A DNA stretch of 48,283 nt, from the NCBI GenBank assembly GCA_024277725.1, contig JAJRUP010000013.1, positions 1-48,283 of the forward strand, given 5' to 3'. Both the position numbers and the translations under genes were made by a program. Under the pieces are notes generated by a model. That model made no database searches. It saw nothing but the letters and a program-made list of their open reading frames with translations, and was not told the origin of the DNA. Positions 1 through 7,963 of the stretch are shown here, in pieces. Positions within the stretch are counted from its first letter, which is position 1. Every line of letters starts with the position of its first letter. Source of the DNA: a bacterium. GTDB lineage: Bacteria > CG2-30-53-67.

Positions 1-12
1 GAAGTCATCAAC

Positions 13-135
13 AGGCCGAGGGCGGGTAAGCCCCGGCCTGGGGTGGGGGTGGAACCATTTGAATTTACTTCAAATGGCGGGGGAGGATTCTCCTCCCCCG
101 CCTCGTAAAAAGGCGTTCTTCGACTTTTTACGAGG
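13..135. repeat. Cluster of four nested hairpins
   Basis: Four inverted repeats follow one another, the last three sharing bases at their edges. They are an imperfect GC-rich stem at about 13-39; a 9-bp perfect stem at 55-63/69-77; a 12-bp perfect GC stem at 76-87/91-102 with a 3-base loop; and a 12-bp perfect stem at 101-112/124-135. Neighbouring stems cannot all be fully paired at once. The tail at 121-142 resembles the ends of the repeats at 28501 and 33844, so this is probably a member or composite of that intergenic family. It could also be the 3' end of a transcript entering from outside the window. Confidence 0.75.
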
Positions 136-142
136 TCATCAT

Positions 143-548
143 TTTTGAAGAGCAAAAGATGTGCCAAGGATCGTCTCGTCTTGCAGACGACGGCATCGGA
201 AGATGTAACACCTTGATTTTCTGCAGGATTCATGAGTATTCCTCCCGCTTGTATTCGGGGTGGGAAATGACCGGGAAAAGTGTCCGGTTTTCATACAGCC
301 CGTGCGAAAGGGAGATGCGAAATGACCCGATCTTATTGAAAACATGAAAGATCAGGCTTTGATCTCAAAATCGGTCACTGTCCGGATTCCGGTCATCCCG
401 AACAAAGAAGGGAGAATAACAAAAACCCTTTGAAAATCAGTGGATTGAAATATTTTCTCCAGGAAATCCCAAATGGCATAACCGTTGCATTCAGCCGATA
501 TGTGACCGGTATTTTTCTGCAACCTGATCGTTGAAAATGGAGGCGATT
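143..548. other. Non-coding stretch upstream of the cytochrome gene
   Basis: Only short reading frames without credible ribosome binding sites or recognisable products occur here on either strand. No RNA gene is evident. It presumably contains the promoter of the cytochrome gene, but I see no clear hexamer pair with good spacing. Confidence 0.5.
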
Positions 549-1718
549 GTGCTTTCCGTAGCCCGGCTTTCGATATTCTTTTTCCTCGTCTTCCTCTTCC
601 GGGCGGAAAAGTGTAGTGGAGAAGATATGCCTTCCGGGGATCCGGCTTATCAATATGTCTTTATTCCGGCCGAGATCTGCGCCGAATGTCATCCGAAGAT
701 CTATGCCATGTGGAAAGAATCGATGCATGCCCATTCCGTGGATGATCCGATCTTTGAGACCTCTTATGCACTGGCCTATCTCGCCGCCGGTGAAAAGGCG
801 AAGAAACTCTGTTTGAGGTGCCATGCCCCGACGACCCTGCAGACCCGTGATTATGAGAAGCGTTTGCCGATTACTGCCGAAGGAGTCACCTGCGACTTCT
901 GTCATTCCGTGCGCAGTGTGGATCTTGGGGACCCTGAGGATCCTTTTTTTATGAATCTGGAGATGCTCAAAGGAACCGACTGGCGGCGGGGGCGTTCCTT
1001 TCATGACCGCCGGATTCCCGATTCTCTCCGGCAATCCGAATTCTGTGCCGCCTGCCATGAGTATACCGCCGAAAACGGAGTAACCCTCCTTGGGACTTAT
1101 TCGGAGTGGAAGGCGGGTCCCTTATCCCGGAACAATACCCCATGCCAGGGATGTCACATGGCATCCGTAAAAGGCGCTCCCCGGGATCACCGGATGGTCC
1201 GACTCGGCAAAGGAATTGCCGCGGATATGACCTCCGGTGGGGCGGTGAATCTCCGGGAGTCGCCGGGAGATCTGCAGGTTCGGGTGGAACAAGTGGATCG
1301 CGACGGCGGCAACTTGACCGTCCGGGTCGGGATCCGTAATGCCGGAAGCGGACATCGTATCCCGACAGGGATACCCTCCCGGAGCCTGACACTGATCTGT
1401 GAGGTTCAATCGATCGCCCAGGGCGGCATCCTGACCCGGTCGAAGGTCTTTCGCAAACACCTGGTGGATGATGAAAGCGGGGAAGAGTTTGCCGATGATG
1501 CCGGGCTCTTTTTAAAACCGGCACGGATTCTTGATGATAACCGGCTGTTGCCGGGCGAAAGCCGGACGGCGGAGTTCAAGTTCCTTGTCGCACCCGAGGA
1601 GGAACTGCTGGTCAAGGCCTATGTCAATTATCTTTACCAACCGGTCCTGCTGCAGAAAACCGAGATGGTCATCCACGGGAGCGGGGACGAGAAAAGAGTC
1701 GGTGCCGTACGGAATTAA
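549..1718 (+). CDS. Five-haem c-type cytochrome (cytochrome c554-like family)
   Basis: This is a predicted exported electron-transfer protein of 389 residues. A hydrophobic signal peptide covers about residues 1-22. Five CXXCH haem motifs follow at about 44-48, 88-92, 115-119, 166-170 and 199-203. The spacing and the EGVTCDFCH segment resemble the multihaem cytochrome c554/c-prime family. The last 170 residues lack haem motifs and look like a beta-rich domain. I chose GTG 549 because a GGAGG (539-543) sits five bases before it and the signal peptide then starts cleanly. TTG 531 and ATG 537 in the same frame are alternatives. The gene is 20 bases upstream of a small membrane protein, which may anchor it or pass it electrons; that partnership is inferred. 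The redox partner and substrate cannot be read from sequence. Confidence 0.85.
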   Translation: MLSVARLSIFFFLVFLFRAEKCSGEDMPSGDPAYQYVFIPAEICAECHPKIYAMWKESMHAHSVDDPIFETSYALAYLAAGEKAKKLCLRCHAPTTLQTRDYEKRLPITAEGVTCDFCHSVRSVDLGDPEDPFFMNLEMLKGTDWRRGRSFHDRRIPDSLRQSEFCAACHEYTAENGVTLLGTYSEWKAGPLSRNNTPCQGCHMASVKGAPRDHRMVRLGKGIAADMTSGGAVNLRESPGDLQVRVEQVDRDGGNLTVRVGIRNAGSGHRIPTGIPSRSLTLICEVQSIAQGGILTRSKVFRKHLVDDESGEEFADDAGLFLKPARILDDNRLLPGESRTAEFKFLVAPEEELLVKAYVNYLYQPVLLQKTEMVIHGSGDEKRVGAVRN

Positions 1719-1738
1719 CCGGACAGGAGGGAATCGCC

Positions 1739-2044
1739 ATGGAAAATGTCCCACGTAAATCCGCACTCTTCGTGCAAATCGCAATGGTTTTCTGTTTTAA
1801 TCTCTTTATCCTGAGTTTTTTCGGGTGGTTTTTCTACCTGATCTACAGTGCGCATCAACTCAACGAATCGACCGGACCGGGCAGCGGGATTGCCTTTGTC
1901 GCAATCCCGATTGTAGCCATTCTTCTCTGGGTTGTGAATTATACCTCCTGTGGTTTGCTGACCGATGAGACCGCCCGAATTTTCGGGCGTGGCAGTGGTC
2001 GAGAACAGGAGGAGAGCGGGCATCCGGTGGAGTTTTCCGGTTAA
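1739..2044 (+). CDS. Small two-helix membrane protein, unknown function
   Basis: The 101-residue product has two long hydrophobic segments, at about residues 9-36 and 51-72, joined by a short polar loop, and a charged C-terminal tail. No catalytic motif or haem site is visible and I do not recognise the family. AGGAGG lies about eight bases before ATG. The gene starts 20 bases after the five-haem cytochrome and is probably co-transcribed with it, so an electron-transfer or anchoring role is possible but unproven. A short palindrome (CGCCCGAA/TTCGGGCG) occurs inside the coding sequence near 1973-1990. Confidence 0.75.
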   Translation: MENVPRKSALFVQIAMVFCFNLFILSFFGWFFYLIYSAHQLNESTGPGSGIAFVAIPIVAILLWVVNYTSCGLLTDETARIFGRGSGREQEESGHPVEFSG

Positions 2045-2174
2045 AAGAGGGACACGATGATGCCCCCGGTCCTGTACCCGGCAGAGGGGCGAACCCGAAA
2101 AAAATATCCTCCCCGCACCCTTGGGGAGATTCCGGATGATGTAACGTCCCGTCATGGACGGACAGGAGGAGATT

Positions 2175-2651
2175 ATGGCGACGGCAGATGAACTTTTGGG
2201 GAACAAGCTCTTTCGGGATATTTCAGCACTGAACCTGGAGAAGGTCCTGTTGATTGCAGAGGAGGTGACTTTTGCGCCCGGTACACGGATCTTCCGCGAA
2301 GGGGAGCAAGCGGGCGCCCTTTACGTGATCCTTGAGGGGATCCTGGATCTTACTTTCCAATTCAAGATCGGTGAGGTGGAAAGTGAACTGACCCTTGACT
2401 CGAAAGGAAAAGGGGAATCGGTGGGTTGGTCGGCGCTGGTCCCGCCGCACCGGTATACCCTGACGGGGGTCTGCCGGAAATCGGTAAAGGCTCTTTCCAT
2501 GGACGGCGATTATCTCCTCAATATTTGCCGGGATGACCGGAACTTCGGATTTCTCCTCATGCGGAACATCGCCGGAATCGTGGGAACACGGATGAAACAG
2601 CTTCAGACGATGTTTATTCAGGAAGTCCAGCGAGGAATCAATATGCCCTGA
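2175..2651 (+). CDS. Stand-alone cyclic-nucleotide-binding domain protein
   Basis: The 158-residue protein is essentially one cNMP-binding beta-barrel of the CRP/FNR effector type followed by a C-terminal helix. It begins with a typical 'F..L' lead-in. The phosphate-binding-cassette region has GESVG followed by PPHRYTLT, where the Glu and Arg match ligand-contacting positions of the family. There is no DNA-binding helix-turn-helix, so it is not a transcription factor by itself. It probably senses a nucleotide and acts on a partner protein. AGGAGG sits about five bases before ATG 2175; an in-frame ATG at 2154 lacks a binding site. It lies between the cytochrome pair and the DsrE2 gene. Confidence 0.8.
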   Translation: MATADELLGNKLFRDISALNLEKVLLIAEEVTFAPGTRIFREGEQAGALYVILEGILDLTFQFKIGEVESELTLDSKGKGESVGWSALVPPHRYTLTGVCRKSVKALSMDGDYLLNICRDDRNFGFLLMRNIAGIVGTRMKQLQTMFIQEVQRGINMP

Positions 2652-2875
2652 ATCATGCGTCATTTTTTTCTTTCCTTTTTGTTTTCTTTCTGGTAAGTTA
2701 ATCGCCTCATAGTATCTTTTGCATCTTCGATTCACCTTGGCCGACAAGGGACTGAGTCCATGGAGGCGGTCATGGGGGGATCGAACGTCAAAGGGGGGTA
2801 CCGCAGGCCGTCATGGCCGGGGGAAATCTTAACCGTAGGCGAACGATGAACGTTCGACCTAAAGGAGGAGAGTGT

Positions 2876-3379
2876 ATGGGTACAAAGATGACAATCATTG
2901 CAACAAAAGGGACGCTTGATTGGGCCTATCCGCCTTTTATCCTCGGTTCTACTGCCGCATCACTCGATTTTGATGTGACCATTTTCTTCACCTTTTACGG
3001 ACTCACTCTGCTGAAAAAAGAGATTACGGCGCAAGTCAGTCCTCTCGGAAATCCGGCCATGCCGATGAAGATGCCCATGGGGCCCAAGTGGTTCCGGAAT
3101 ATCAACTGGAACATCCCCAATATTATCCAGGCCAATATCCCCGGCTATGAAACCGTTGCCACGGCGCTCATGAAAAAGACGATCGCCAATGTCGGTGTTG
3201 CCTCCATTGAGGAACTGAGAAGCCTCTGTCTGGATGCCGGTGTAAAAATGATGGCCTGTCAGATGACGGTCGATCTTTTCGGTTTTGAACAAAGCGAGTT
3301 TATCGACGGTATCAAGTTTGTCGGCGCGGCTTCCTATCTTGATGTTGCGAGTGAATCGCAGATCAATCTCTTTACGTAA
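2876..3379 (+). CDS. DsrE2-like (DsrE/DsrF/DrsH-like) protein
   Basis: The 167-residue protein matches the DsrE2 family across its length. It has an N-terminal ATKGTLDWAYPP strand-loop, an FFTFYGL segment, a Pro/Met-rich stretch around residues 58-70, and a C-terminal DAGVKMMACQM motif with Cys118 and Cys128. Family members often accompany TusA- and rhodanese-type sulfur carriers in sulfur oxidisers and are thought to handle persulfide sulfur. No TusA or rhodanese gene is seen here. An AAAGGAGG precedes ATG 2876; an extension to 2813 is unlikely. The 220-base leader contains an 8-bp inverted repeat (2781-2788/2850-2857), possibly regulatory. Confidence 0.85.
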   Translation: MGTKMTIIATKGTLDWAYPPFILGSTAASLDFDVTIFFTFYGLTLLKKEITAQVSPLGNPAMPMKMPMGPKWFRNINWNIPNIIQANIPGYETVATALMKKTIANVGVASIEELRSLCLDAGVKMMACQMTVDLFGFEQSEFIDGIKFVGAASYLDVASESQINLFT

Positions 3380-3398
3380 GTCTTTATTTGCGCTCCGC

Positions 3399-3427
3399 TT
3401 GACACAATCCTGTGGCCCTGGTATTCG
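3399..3427 (+). promoter_or_regulatory. Sigma70-like promoter for the DUF4242 gene
   Basis: TTGACA (3399-3404), a 17-base spacer and TATTCG (3422-3427) lie 48 bases before the start at 3476. The -35 is perfect and the -10 weak, so the gene may be transcribed separately from dsrE2. Confidence 0.45.
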
Positions 3428-3475
3428 GGTAGAAAGGACTTCTGCCCGTTACCGGGGTATTTTTTTGAGGTGGCG

Positions 3476-3727
3476 ATGCCGAAATTTCTCACCTTTCATC
3501 ATGAACCGGGGAAAAGCTGGGAGAAACTGGAAGAGGCCTACACGCGCCTGGCCAAAGAAACCACGGCCGTCTGGATCCGGACTTACTATGATCCGGGAGA
3601 AGGGCATCGAATCTGTGAGTGGGATGCACCGAGTGATGAGACCCTGGTGGTGATCTTCAAACGGATGGGGATCTCTTTTGAAAAGATCGTTTCCGTGGAA
3701 GAGGTTCTGCCGAGTCGATGGCGGTAA
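3476..3727 (+). CDS. DUF4242 family small protein
   Basis: The 83-residue protein begins MPKFLTFHH and contains the WIRTYYDP and CEWDAPSDETL segments, followed by a helix with GISFEKI. This is the pattern of DUF4242 (SCO4226-like, ferredoxin-like fold, some members nickel-binding). The length is normal. GAGG five bases before ATG 3476 supports this start over GTG 3470. Histidines near the N terminus and one Cys could bind metal, but that is speculative. It has its own candidate promoter and ends just before the nonamer repeat array. Confidence 0.75.
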   Translation: MPKFLTFHHEPGKSWEKLEEAYTRLAKETTAVWIRTYYDPGEGHRICEWDAPSDETLVVIFKRMGISFEKIVSVEEVLPSRWR

Positions 3728-3739
3728 ATATACAATCTG

Positions 3740-3820
3740 TTCAAGCAGTTTAAACCGTTCAACCGGCTCAAACCGTTTAGAGCGCTTGAACTGCTTAAAC
3801 AGTTTGAACGTTTTAAACGA
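3740..3820. repeat. Array of nine degenerate 9-bp repeats
   Basis: Nine consecutive nonamers can be laid end to end from 3740, including TTCAAGCAG, TTTAAACCG, TTCAACCGG, CTCAAACCG, CTTGAACTG, CTTAAACAG, TTTGAACGT and TTTAAACGA. The consensus is close to YTYRAACNG, and each unit is nearly self-complementary around TTTAAA. The array lies exactly where DUF4242 (+) and the GGT-like gene (-) converge, and the GGT stop codon falls in the last unit. It could fold from either strand and act as a bidirectional 3' end; that role is inferred. Confidence 0.85.
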
Positions 3821-5417
3821 CGATTGCCACACCGCCCCTGCGGTGGTCTCCGGCCCCCGCCATCCTGTCTGAACCCGGCATCCGGGTTACGGCATGGACC
3901 CCTCCGAAGAAGAGATTGGTTTCTTTCCAGCGAATCCGTTTTGCAGGATCGCAGAGGTGGGCGGCAATCTGCGCCTCGATCCCCGGCTCCTGGTTCAGCA
4001 CTCCCTGCTCCCAGTGAATCCGCGGGGCATTTACGACCTCCCGGATCTCCATCTTAAAATCGATCAGGTTGACAATCGACTGGACGATGGCGGAACGGAT
4101 CCGGTTGCTTCCGCCGCTTCCGAGGACCGCCACCGGGTCCGCACCCTGCAGGATGATGGTGGGGGCCATCATGGACGATACCCGTCGGCCCGGTGCGTGT
4201 TGATGAAACCCGCCGGGGTTCAGGTCTTCTTCTCCGAGCATGTTGTTCAGCATGATGCCGGTGTCGGGGAGAAAGATCCCCGATCCCTCACCGTTCGATG
4301 CCGTCATGGAAGCGGCGTTCCCGAATGGATCCAGAATGCTGATGTGGGTGGTGCTGGAACTGCCGCCGGAAAGATCCATTTCCTCCGGGTGGGGGCTTTC
4401 TCCCTTCAACAGGCGGTGGAGCTGCCGCCTGTATTTTGCGATCCTTTTCGGCAAGAGAAACTCCGGAAACTCCTCCGGCCGATCTTCCGGAAGCCTCTGC
4501 CAGGATTCCCGGACGGCATTGGTGATCTGCATGGCACCGATGAGGGCATTGAGAACGGAGGCACACTGCCGGGCGTCTGCTGAAAGATTGATGTCCTCGA
4601 GGAGCTTCAGGCAGAGTGCGATCAAGGCACCTCCTGTCGAGGGCGGTGGATTGGTGAGGATCCTGTAACCCCGGTATTCAAATACCAGAGGGGAGCGGAT
4701 CCTGACCTGATAGGACCGGAGGTCTTCTCCGGTGAGGAGAAAGCCGTCATCGGAGCATGCCGTCAGTAGTTTTTCCGCAAGCGCACCTTCATAAAAAAGG
4801 GTAGGGCCCTCACGGGAAAGGGCCTCCAGTGTATCTGCAAAGTCCGGGAGGATCAGAAGGTCCCCCTCCTGCAACAATTTCCCACGGGGTGCAAAATAGC
4901 TTTTTCCCGGGTGGGTGAGCGTGAGAATCGGTTCGAGGAGAGCGATAAAATAGGCCTGGTGCAGGTTGATCACAATCCCTTGACGTGCGAGTTGTATCGC
5001 CGGTTGCAGCACATCTTCCAGGGGGAGGATGCCGTAGCGACGATGGGCTTCAAAGAGGCCGGCGATGCTGCCCGGGACGGCAACCGAAGCGGGACCGACG
5101 TGAAATTCCTGATGGGTTGTGCCGAAATTGACATTGACGGGAAAAAAATCTTTTTTCGTGGGACGATGGGGATTGCCGAGGCCGGGCATGTTGACGAAGA
5201 AGTCGAAGAGGCGTGCCTCATGACGTTCCCTGAAATAGAGGTTCAAAAAACCGCCGCCGCCTGCTGAGGTCAATGTCAGTTCCGCCAGGAAAGAGGTAAA
5301 GGCGGCGGCGACAACGGCGTCGACGGCATTTCCCCCTTGTCGCAGGATTTCGGCTCCGGTCTGTGCCGTCGCTTCGTGGCCGGCGGCAATGACTCCTTTG
5401 GCATGATGCCCCTTCAA
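3813..5417 (-). CDS. Gamma-glutamyltransferase-like Ntn-hydrolase, cytoplasmic
   Basis: The 534-residue protein has the full GGT architecture. A large-subunit region carries GHEATAQTGAEILRQGGNAVDAVVA, shown here only by its position (about 13-37). Self-cleavage is predicted before Thr356 in the SSSTTHIS motif, and GSGGSNRI in the small subunit forms part of the active site. The family cleaves or transfers gamma-glutamyl groups from glutathione-like amides. There is no signal peptide, whereas classical GGTs are periplasmic, so the substrate is probably intracellular. The start is TTG, overlapping the M20 stop as TTGA with GAGG upstream, which indicates translational coupling. It is the third gene of the ligase-amidohydrolase-GGT operon. 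Substrate identity is unknown. Confidence 0.88.
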   Translation of the reverse strand: MKGHHAKGVIAAGHEATAQTGAEILRQGGNAVDAVVAAAFTSFLAELTLTSAGGGGFLNLYFRERHEARLFDFFVNMPGLGNPHRPTKKDFFPVNVNFGTTHQEFHVGPASVAVPGSIAGLFEAHRRYGILPLEDVLQPAIQLARQGIVINLHQAYFIALLEPILTLTHPGKSYFAPRGKLLQEGDLLILPDFADTLEALSREGPTLFYEGALAEKLLTACSDDGFLLTGEDLRSYQVRIRSPLVFEYRGYRILTNPPPSTGGALIALCLKLLEDINLSADARQCASVLNALIGAMQITNAVRESWQRLPEDRPEEFPEFLLPKRIAKYRRQLHRLLKGESPHPEEMDLSGGSSSTTHISILDPFGNAASMTASNGEGSGIFLPDTGIMLNNMLGEEDLNPGGFHQHAPGRRVSSMMAPTIILQGADPVAVLGSGGSNRIRSAIVQSIVNLIDFKMEIREVVNAPRIHWEQGVLNQEPGIEAQIAAHLCDPAKRIRWKETNLFFGGVHAVTRMPGSDRMAGAGDHRRGGVAIVV

Positions 5418-6625
5418 AGACCGTTTTCCTCCAGATCGTGGGTTTGGAGCAGCCGGATGACGGCCCAGCAGAGTACTTTCACCGCTTCCGGGATGGCCGC
5501 CTCATCCACGTCGAAAAGATTGCTGTGCAGGTAATGACGGGTATCCTTGGCGGGGTTCCCCGTGCCGATCCGGAAGTACGTTCCGGGAACTTTTTCAATA
5601 TAGGAAGAGAAGTCTTCGCCGCCGAGGGAGGGCTCCTGGAGGGAGACGACCCGGTCGTCGCCGAGGATCTCCACAGCGCTTTGCTCCAGGATGCGGGTGA
5701 TGACGGGATGATTGTTCAGCGGCGGAGAGCCCCGGTCGATATTCAGGCGGTAGCGTCCTCCCATCCCCTCCGTAATGCCCCGGACCTTTTTTTCGATCTG
5801 TTCCATGATCAGGTCCCGGGTTTTGTTGAAGGTTGCCCGGATTGTTCCGCGCAACTCCACGTGATCACAGATGACGTTTTCGGCGGATCCTCCCCGGATC
5901 ATCCCGATCGAAACCACCGCCGGATGGACCGGGTCGATCCGGCTGCTCACGATCAGGTGCAGGGCATGGATGACCATGGCGGCGATCGAGATGGCATCGA
6001 CGGCGAGATGCGGTTTGGCGGCGTGGCCGGTTTTTCCATAAATATGAATCGAGAAGAGATCCGCCGAGGCCATCATTACCCCCTCCTTGAGTCCGATAAC
6101 ACCTGTGGGAAGAAGAGGGAAGCTGTGAAAACCGAGCATCACGGAGACGGGGGGATTCTCCAGGACACCGGCCCGGATCATCCGGTCGGCCCCCAGGACC
6201 CGCTCTTCGCAGGGTTGAAAGATGAACTTGACATTCCCCTTCAGTTTGTCGCGATACTGCGAAAGGACTTGGGCCGCACCGATGAGAGTGGCCATATGAA
6301 GGTCATGGCCGCAGGCATGCATGACGCCGGGGACCTTGGAACAATAGGAGGTCTCTTTCATGTCCTGGATCGGCAGGGCATCCATGTCGGCCCGGATCCC
6401 GATGGTGCGTCCAGGTCCGACACCGCGCAAAAGCGCCGTAACACCGGTCATGGCAATGCCGGCTTCCACCTCAAGGTTCATCTCACAAAGGCGGTCGCGA
6501 AGCAGCGCAGCCGTCCGGACCTCTTTGTTCCCAAGTTCGGGATGCTGATGAAAGTGTCTTCGAAGTGCGACCAGTTCCTCCTGGATGGCATGGACCTTTT
6601 CTTTGATGTCTTCGACGTCGATCAT
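5414..6625 (-). CDS. M20-family amidohydrolase (N-acyl amino acid / hippurate hydrolase type)
   Basis: The 403-residue zinc-dependent amidohydrolase has RRHFHQHPELG near residue 22, a metal-binding HACGHD at about 103-108, the catalytic/metal Glu pair in FQPCEE at about 137-141, and a dimerisation domain with GKTGHAAKPH. The subfamily removes acyl groups from amino acids or hydrolyses amino-acid conjugates. The length is normal and no signal peptide is present. It starts within the stop codon of the GCS2 gene (ATGA) and overlaps the GGT-like gene at its other end, so the three proteins are made together. Acting on a gamma-glutamyl or N-acyl conjugate of the neighbouring enzymes is an inference. 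Confidence 0.9.
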   Translation of the reverse strand: MIDVEDIKEKVHAIQEELVALRRHFHQHPELGNKEVRTAALLRDRLCEMNLEVEAGIAMTGVTALLRGVGPGRTIGIRADMDALPIQDMKETSYCSKVPGVMHACGHDLHMATLIGAAQVLSQYRDKLKGNVKFIFQPCEERVLGADRMIRAGVLENPPVSVMLGFHSFPLLPTGVIGLKEGVMMASADLFSIHIYGKTGHAAKPHLAVDAISIAAMVIHALHLIVSSRIDPVHPAVVSIGMIRGGSAENVICDHVELRGTIRATFNKTRDLIMEQIEKKVRGITEGMGGRYRLNIDRGSPPLNNHPVITRILEQSAVEILGDDRVVSLQEPSLGGEDFSSYIEKVPGTYFRIGTGNPAKDTRHYLHSNLFDVDEAAIPEAVKVLCWAVIRLLQTHDLEENGL

Positions 6626-7734
6626 GGCTTCATTTTCTCCATCAGGTCATCGACGACCGCAAGGAGGCTGCCGGTTTTTTCAAAGACCCGGAGTTGATGA
6701 TGGGCGCTGGTTCCCTGTGAGAAAATCCGGTCGACCTGTTCCAGATAGGGGAGAGTCCCCAGTGTGCCGGCTGTGTCGTTCAGACGGGTCAGGAGGTTTT
6801 TCACGGCCCGGCGGATGGGGATTGTCCGGTGGGTCGTATAATCGATAAAATAGCCGTCGAGACCGTGTCGTGCCGCCTGCCACCGGTTTTCCTCCACCAG
6901 CTGGCGCAGTGGAATCCCGGGGAGTTCCTTCCGGTCGTAGAGCCTGCAGAGCCAGACGACGAGGGTCTGGATCAACGCCGTCAGGATCAGCATGTCCTCC
7001 ACCGTTGAGGGAGAGTCACAAACACGCACCTCAACCGTGCCGAAGGTCGGATGGGGTCGTGCCTCCCACCAGATCTCCCGGGTGCTCTCGATCGTCCGGG
7101 TGGAAATGAGAATTTCTACGAGTTTCTCAAATTCCACCCAGTTTTTGATCCGGGGCGGCAGACCCGCCGTTGGAAGGACTTCAAAGATGTTGATCCGGGA
7201 AGAGTACAAACCGGTGTTGTATCCGCACCAGAAGGGGGAACTGGTCGAAAGGGCCAACAGATGGGGCAGATACCCTCGCAGGATGTTGAGAGTTGCCGTT
7301 GTCTTGTCTCCGTCGCTGATCCCGATGTGCACATGAAAGCCGCAGATGTTCAGGCGCCGTCCCAAAATCTGGAACTCTTTTTGCAAACGCTGGTACCGTG
7401 GGTCGGGCGTGACAATCTGATTCTTCCAGGAGGAAGAAGGATGCGTGGAGGCGCACAGGAGGCCCAGCCCCTGTTCTTCTGCGATCTTGTGGGTCAGGGC
7501 AAACAATTCCCGGAGATTGTCCTCAACCTCTTTCGGGTTGTGACAGATGCGGGTGTTGACCTCCAGGGTGGATTGAGTAAACTCCGGTTTGATCCGTTCA
7601 TGGAGGGACGGAGGAACCCGCTCAAGGATATCGAAAATTCTTGAGGCAAGATGGCGTGTCTTTCGATCCACAATCTGCATTTCCACTTCAACGCCGATGG
7701 TGGGTCCCTCTGAGCCGTTGAATGGAAGGGCCAT
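6622..7734 (-). CDS. Carboxylate-amine ligase, GCS2 family (YbdK-like)
   Basis: The 370-residue protein belongs to the glutamate-cysteine ligase family 2. Visible signatures are IGVEVEMQIVD at the N terminus, PEFTQSTLEVNT near residue 50, ICGFHVHIGI, and a C-terminal FGTVEVRVCDSPST. Members form an amide between glutamate (or another carboxylate) and an amine using ATP. E. coli YbdK has only weak glutamate-cysteine ligase activity, so the true product is uncertain. I prefer ATG 7734, with AAAGG upstream, over GTG 7740. It is the first gene of the operon with the M20 and GGT-like genes, preceded by a promoter and a small ATCCCC/GGGGAT hairpin near 7769-7783. Confidence 0.87.
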   Translation of the reverse strand: MALPFNGSEGPTIGVEVEMQIVDRKTRHLASRIFDILERVPPSLHERIKPEFTQSTLEVNTRICHNPKEVEDNLRELFALTHKIAEEQGLGLLCASTHPSSSWKNQIVTPDPRYQRLQKEFQILGRRLNICGFHVHIGISDGDKTTATLNILRGYLPHLLALSTSSPFWCGYNTGLYSSRINIFEVLPTAGLPPRIKNWVEFEKLVEILISTRTIESTREIWWEARPHPTFGTVEVRVCDSPSTVEDMLILTALIQTLVVWLCRLYDRKELPGIPLRQLVEENRWQAARHGLDGYFIDYTTHRTIPIRRAVKNLLTRLNDTAGTLGTLPYLEQVDRIFSQGTSAHHQLRVFEKTGSLLAVVDDLMEKMKP

Positions 7735-7811
7735 TTGCACCTTTTGGATTGACGAGAATCCCCTTCGGGGATGCGCATGCTTCCAATGAAGTCCCGCAAC
7801 GATTTTCTTTT

Positions 7812-7840
7812 ATACTATCGAATGTTCCGGCGGAATTCAA
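7812..7840 (-). promoter_or_regulatory. Sigma70-like promoter for the GCS2-M20-GGT operon
   Basis: Read on the minus strand: TTGAAT (7840-7835), 17 bases, TAGTAT (7817-7812). It lies about 80 bases upstream of the GCS2 start and back-to-back with the promoter of the SerA-like gene. Confidence 0.55.
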
Positions 7841-7904
7841 GCGGAGTCTTTGTCCCGGAATGAGAAGCAGGCGGGGTTGTTTTTCATATCGGTATGATTC
7901 ACCG

Positions 7905-7932
7905 TTGACATTCGGTATTCGAACTGTATATA
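7905..7932 (+). promoter_or_regulatory. Sigma70-like promoter for the SerA-like gene
   Basis: TTGACA (7905-7910), a 16-base spacer and TATATA (7927-7932) lie 32 bases before the ATG at 7964. A 230-base region holds both divergent promoters, so common control of the two units is possible. Confidence 0.6.
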
Positions 7933-7963
7933 TGAGGAAGAAAACAATCGGAAAGGAGTTGCG

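Noticed and set aside
159-347. 62-codon frame near the left end
   Set aside because: No ribosome binding site, no recognisable domain, and an equally long frame on the other strand.
3740-3820. CRISPR array
   Set aside because: Units are 9 bp with no spacers and there are no cas genes.
5438-6697. Very long open frame antisense to the M20 gene (419 codons), and similar long antisense frames in other genes
   Set aside because: They mirror the codon structure of the GC-rich coding strand and have no domain; the opposite strands carry clear enzymes.
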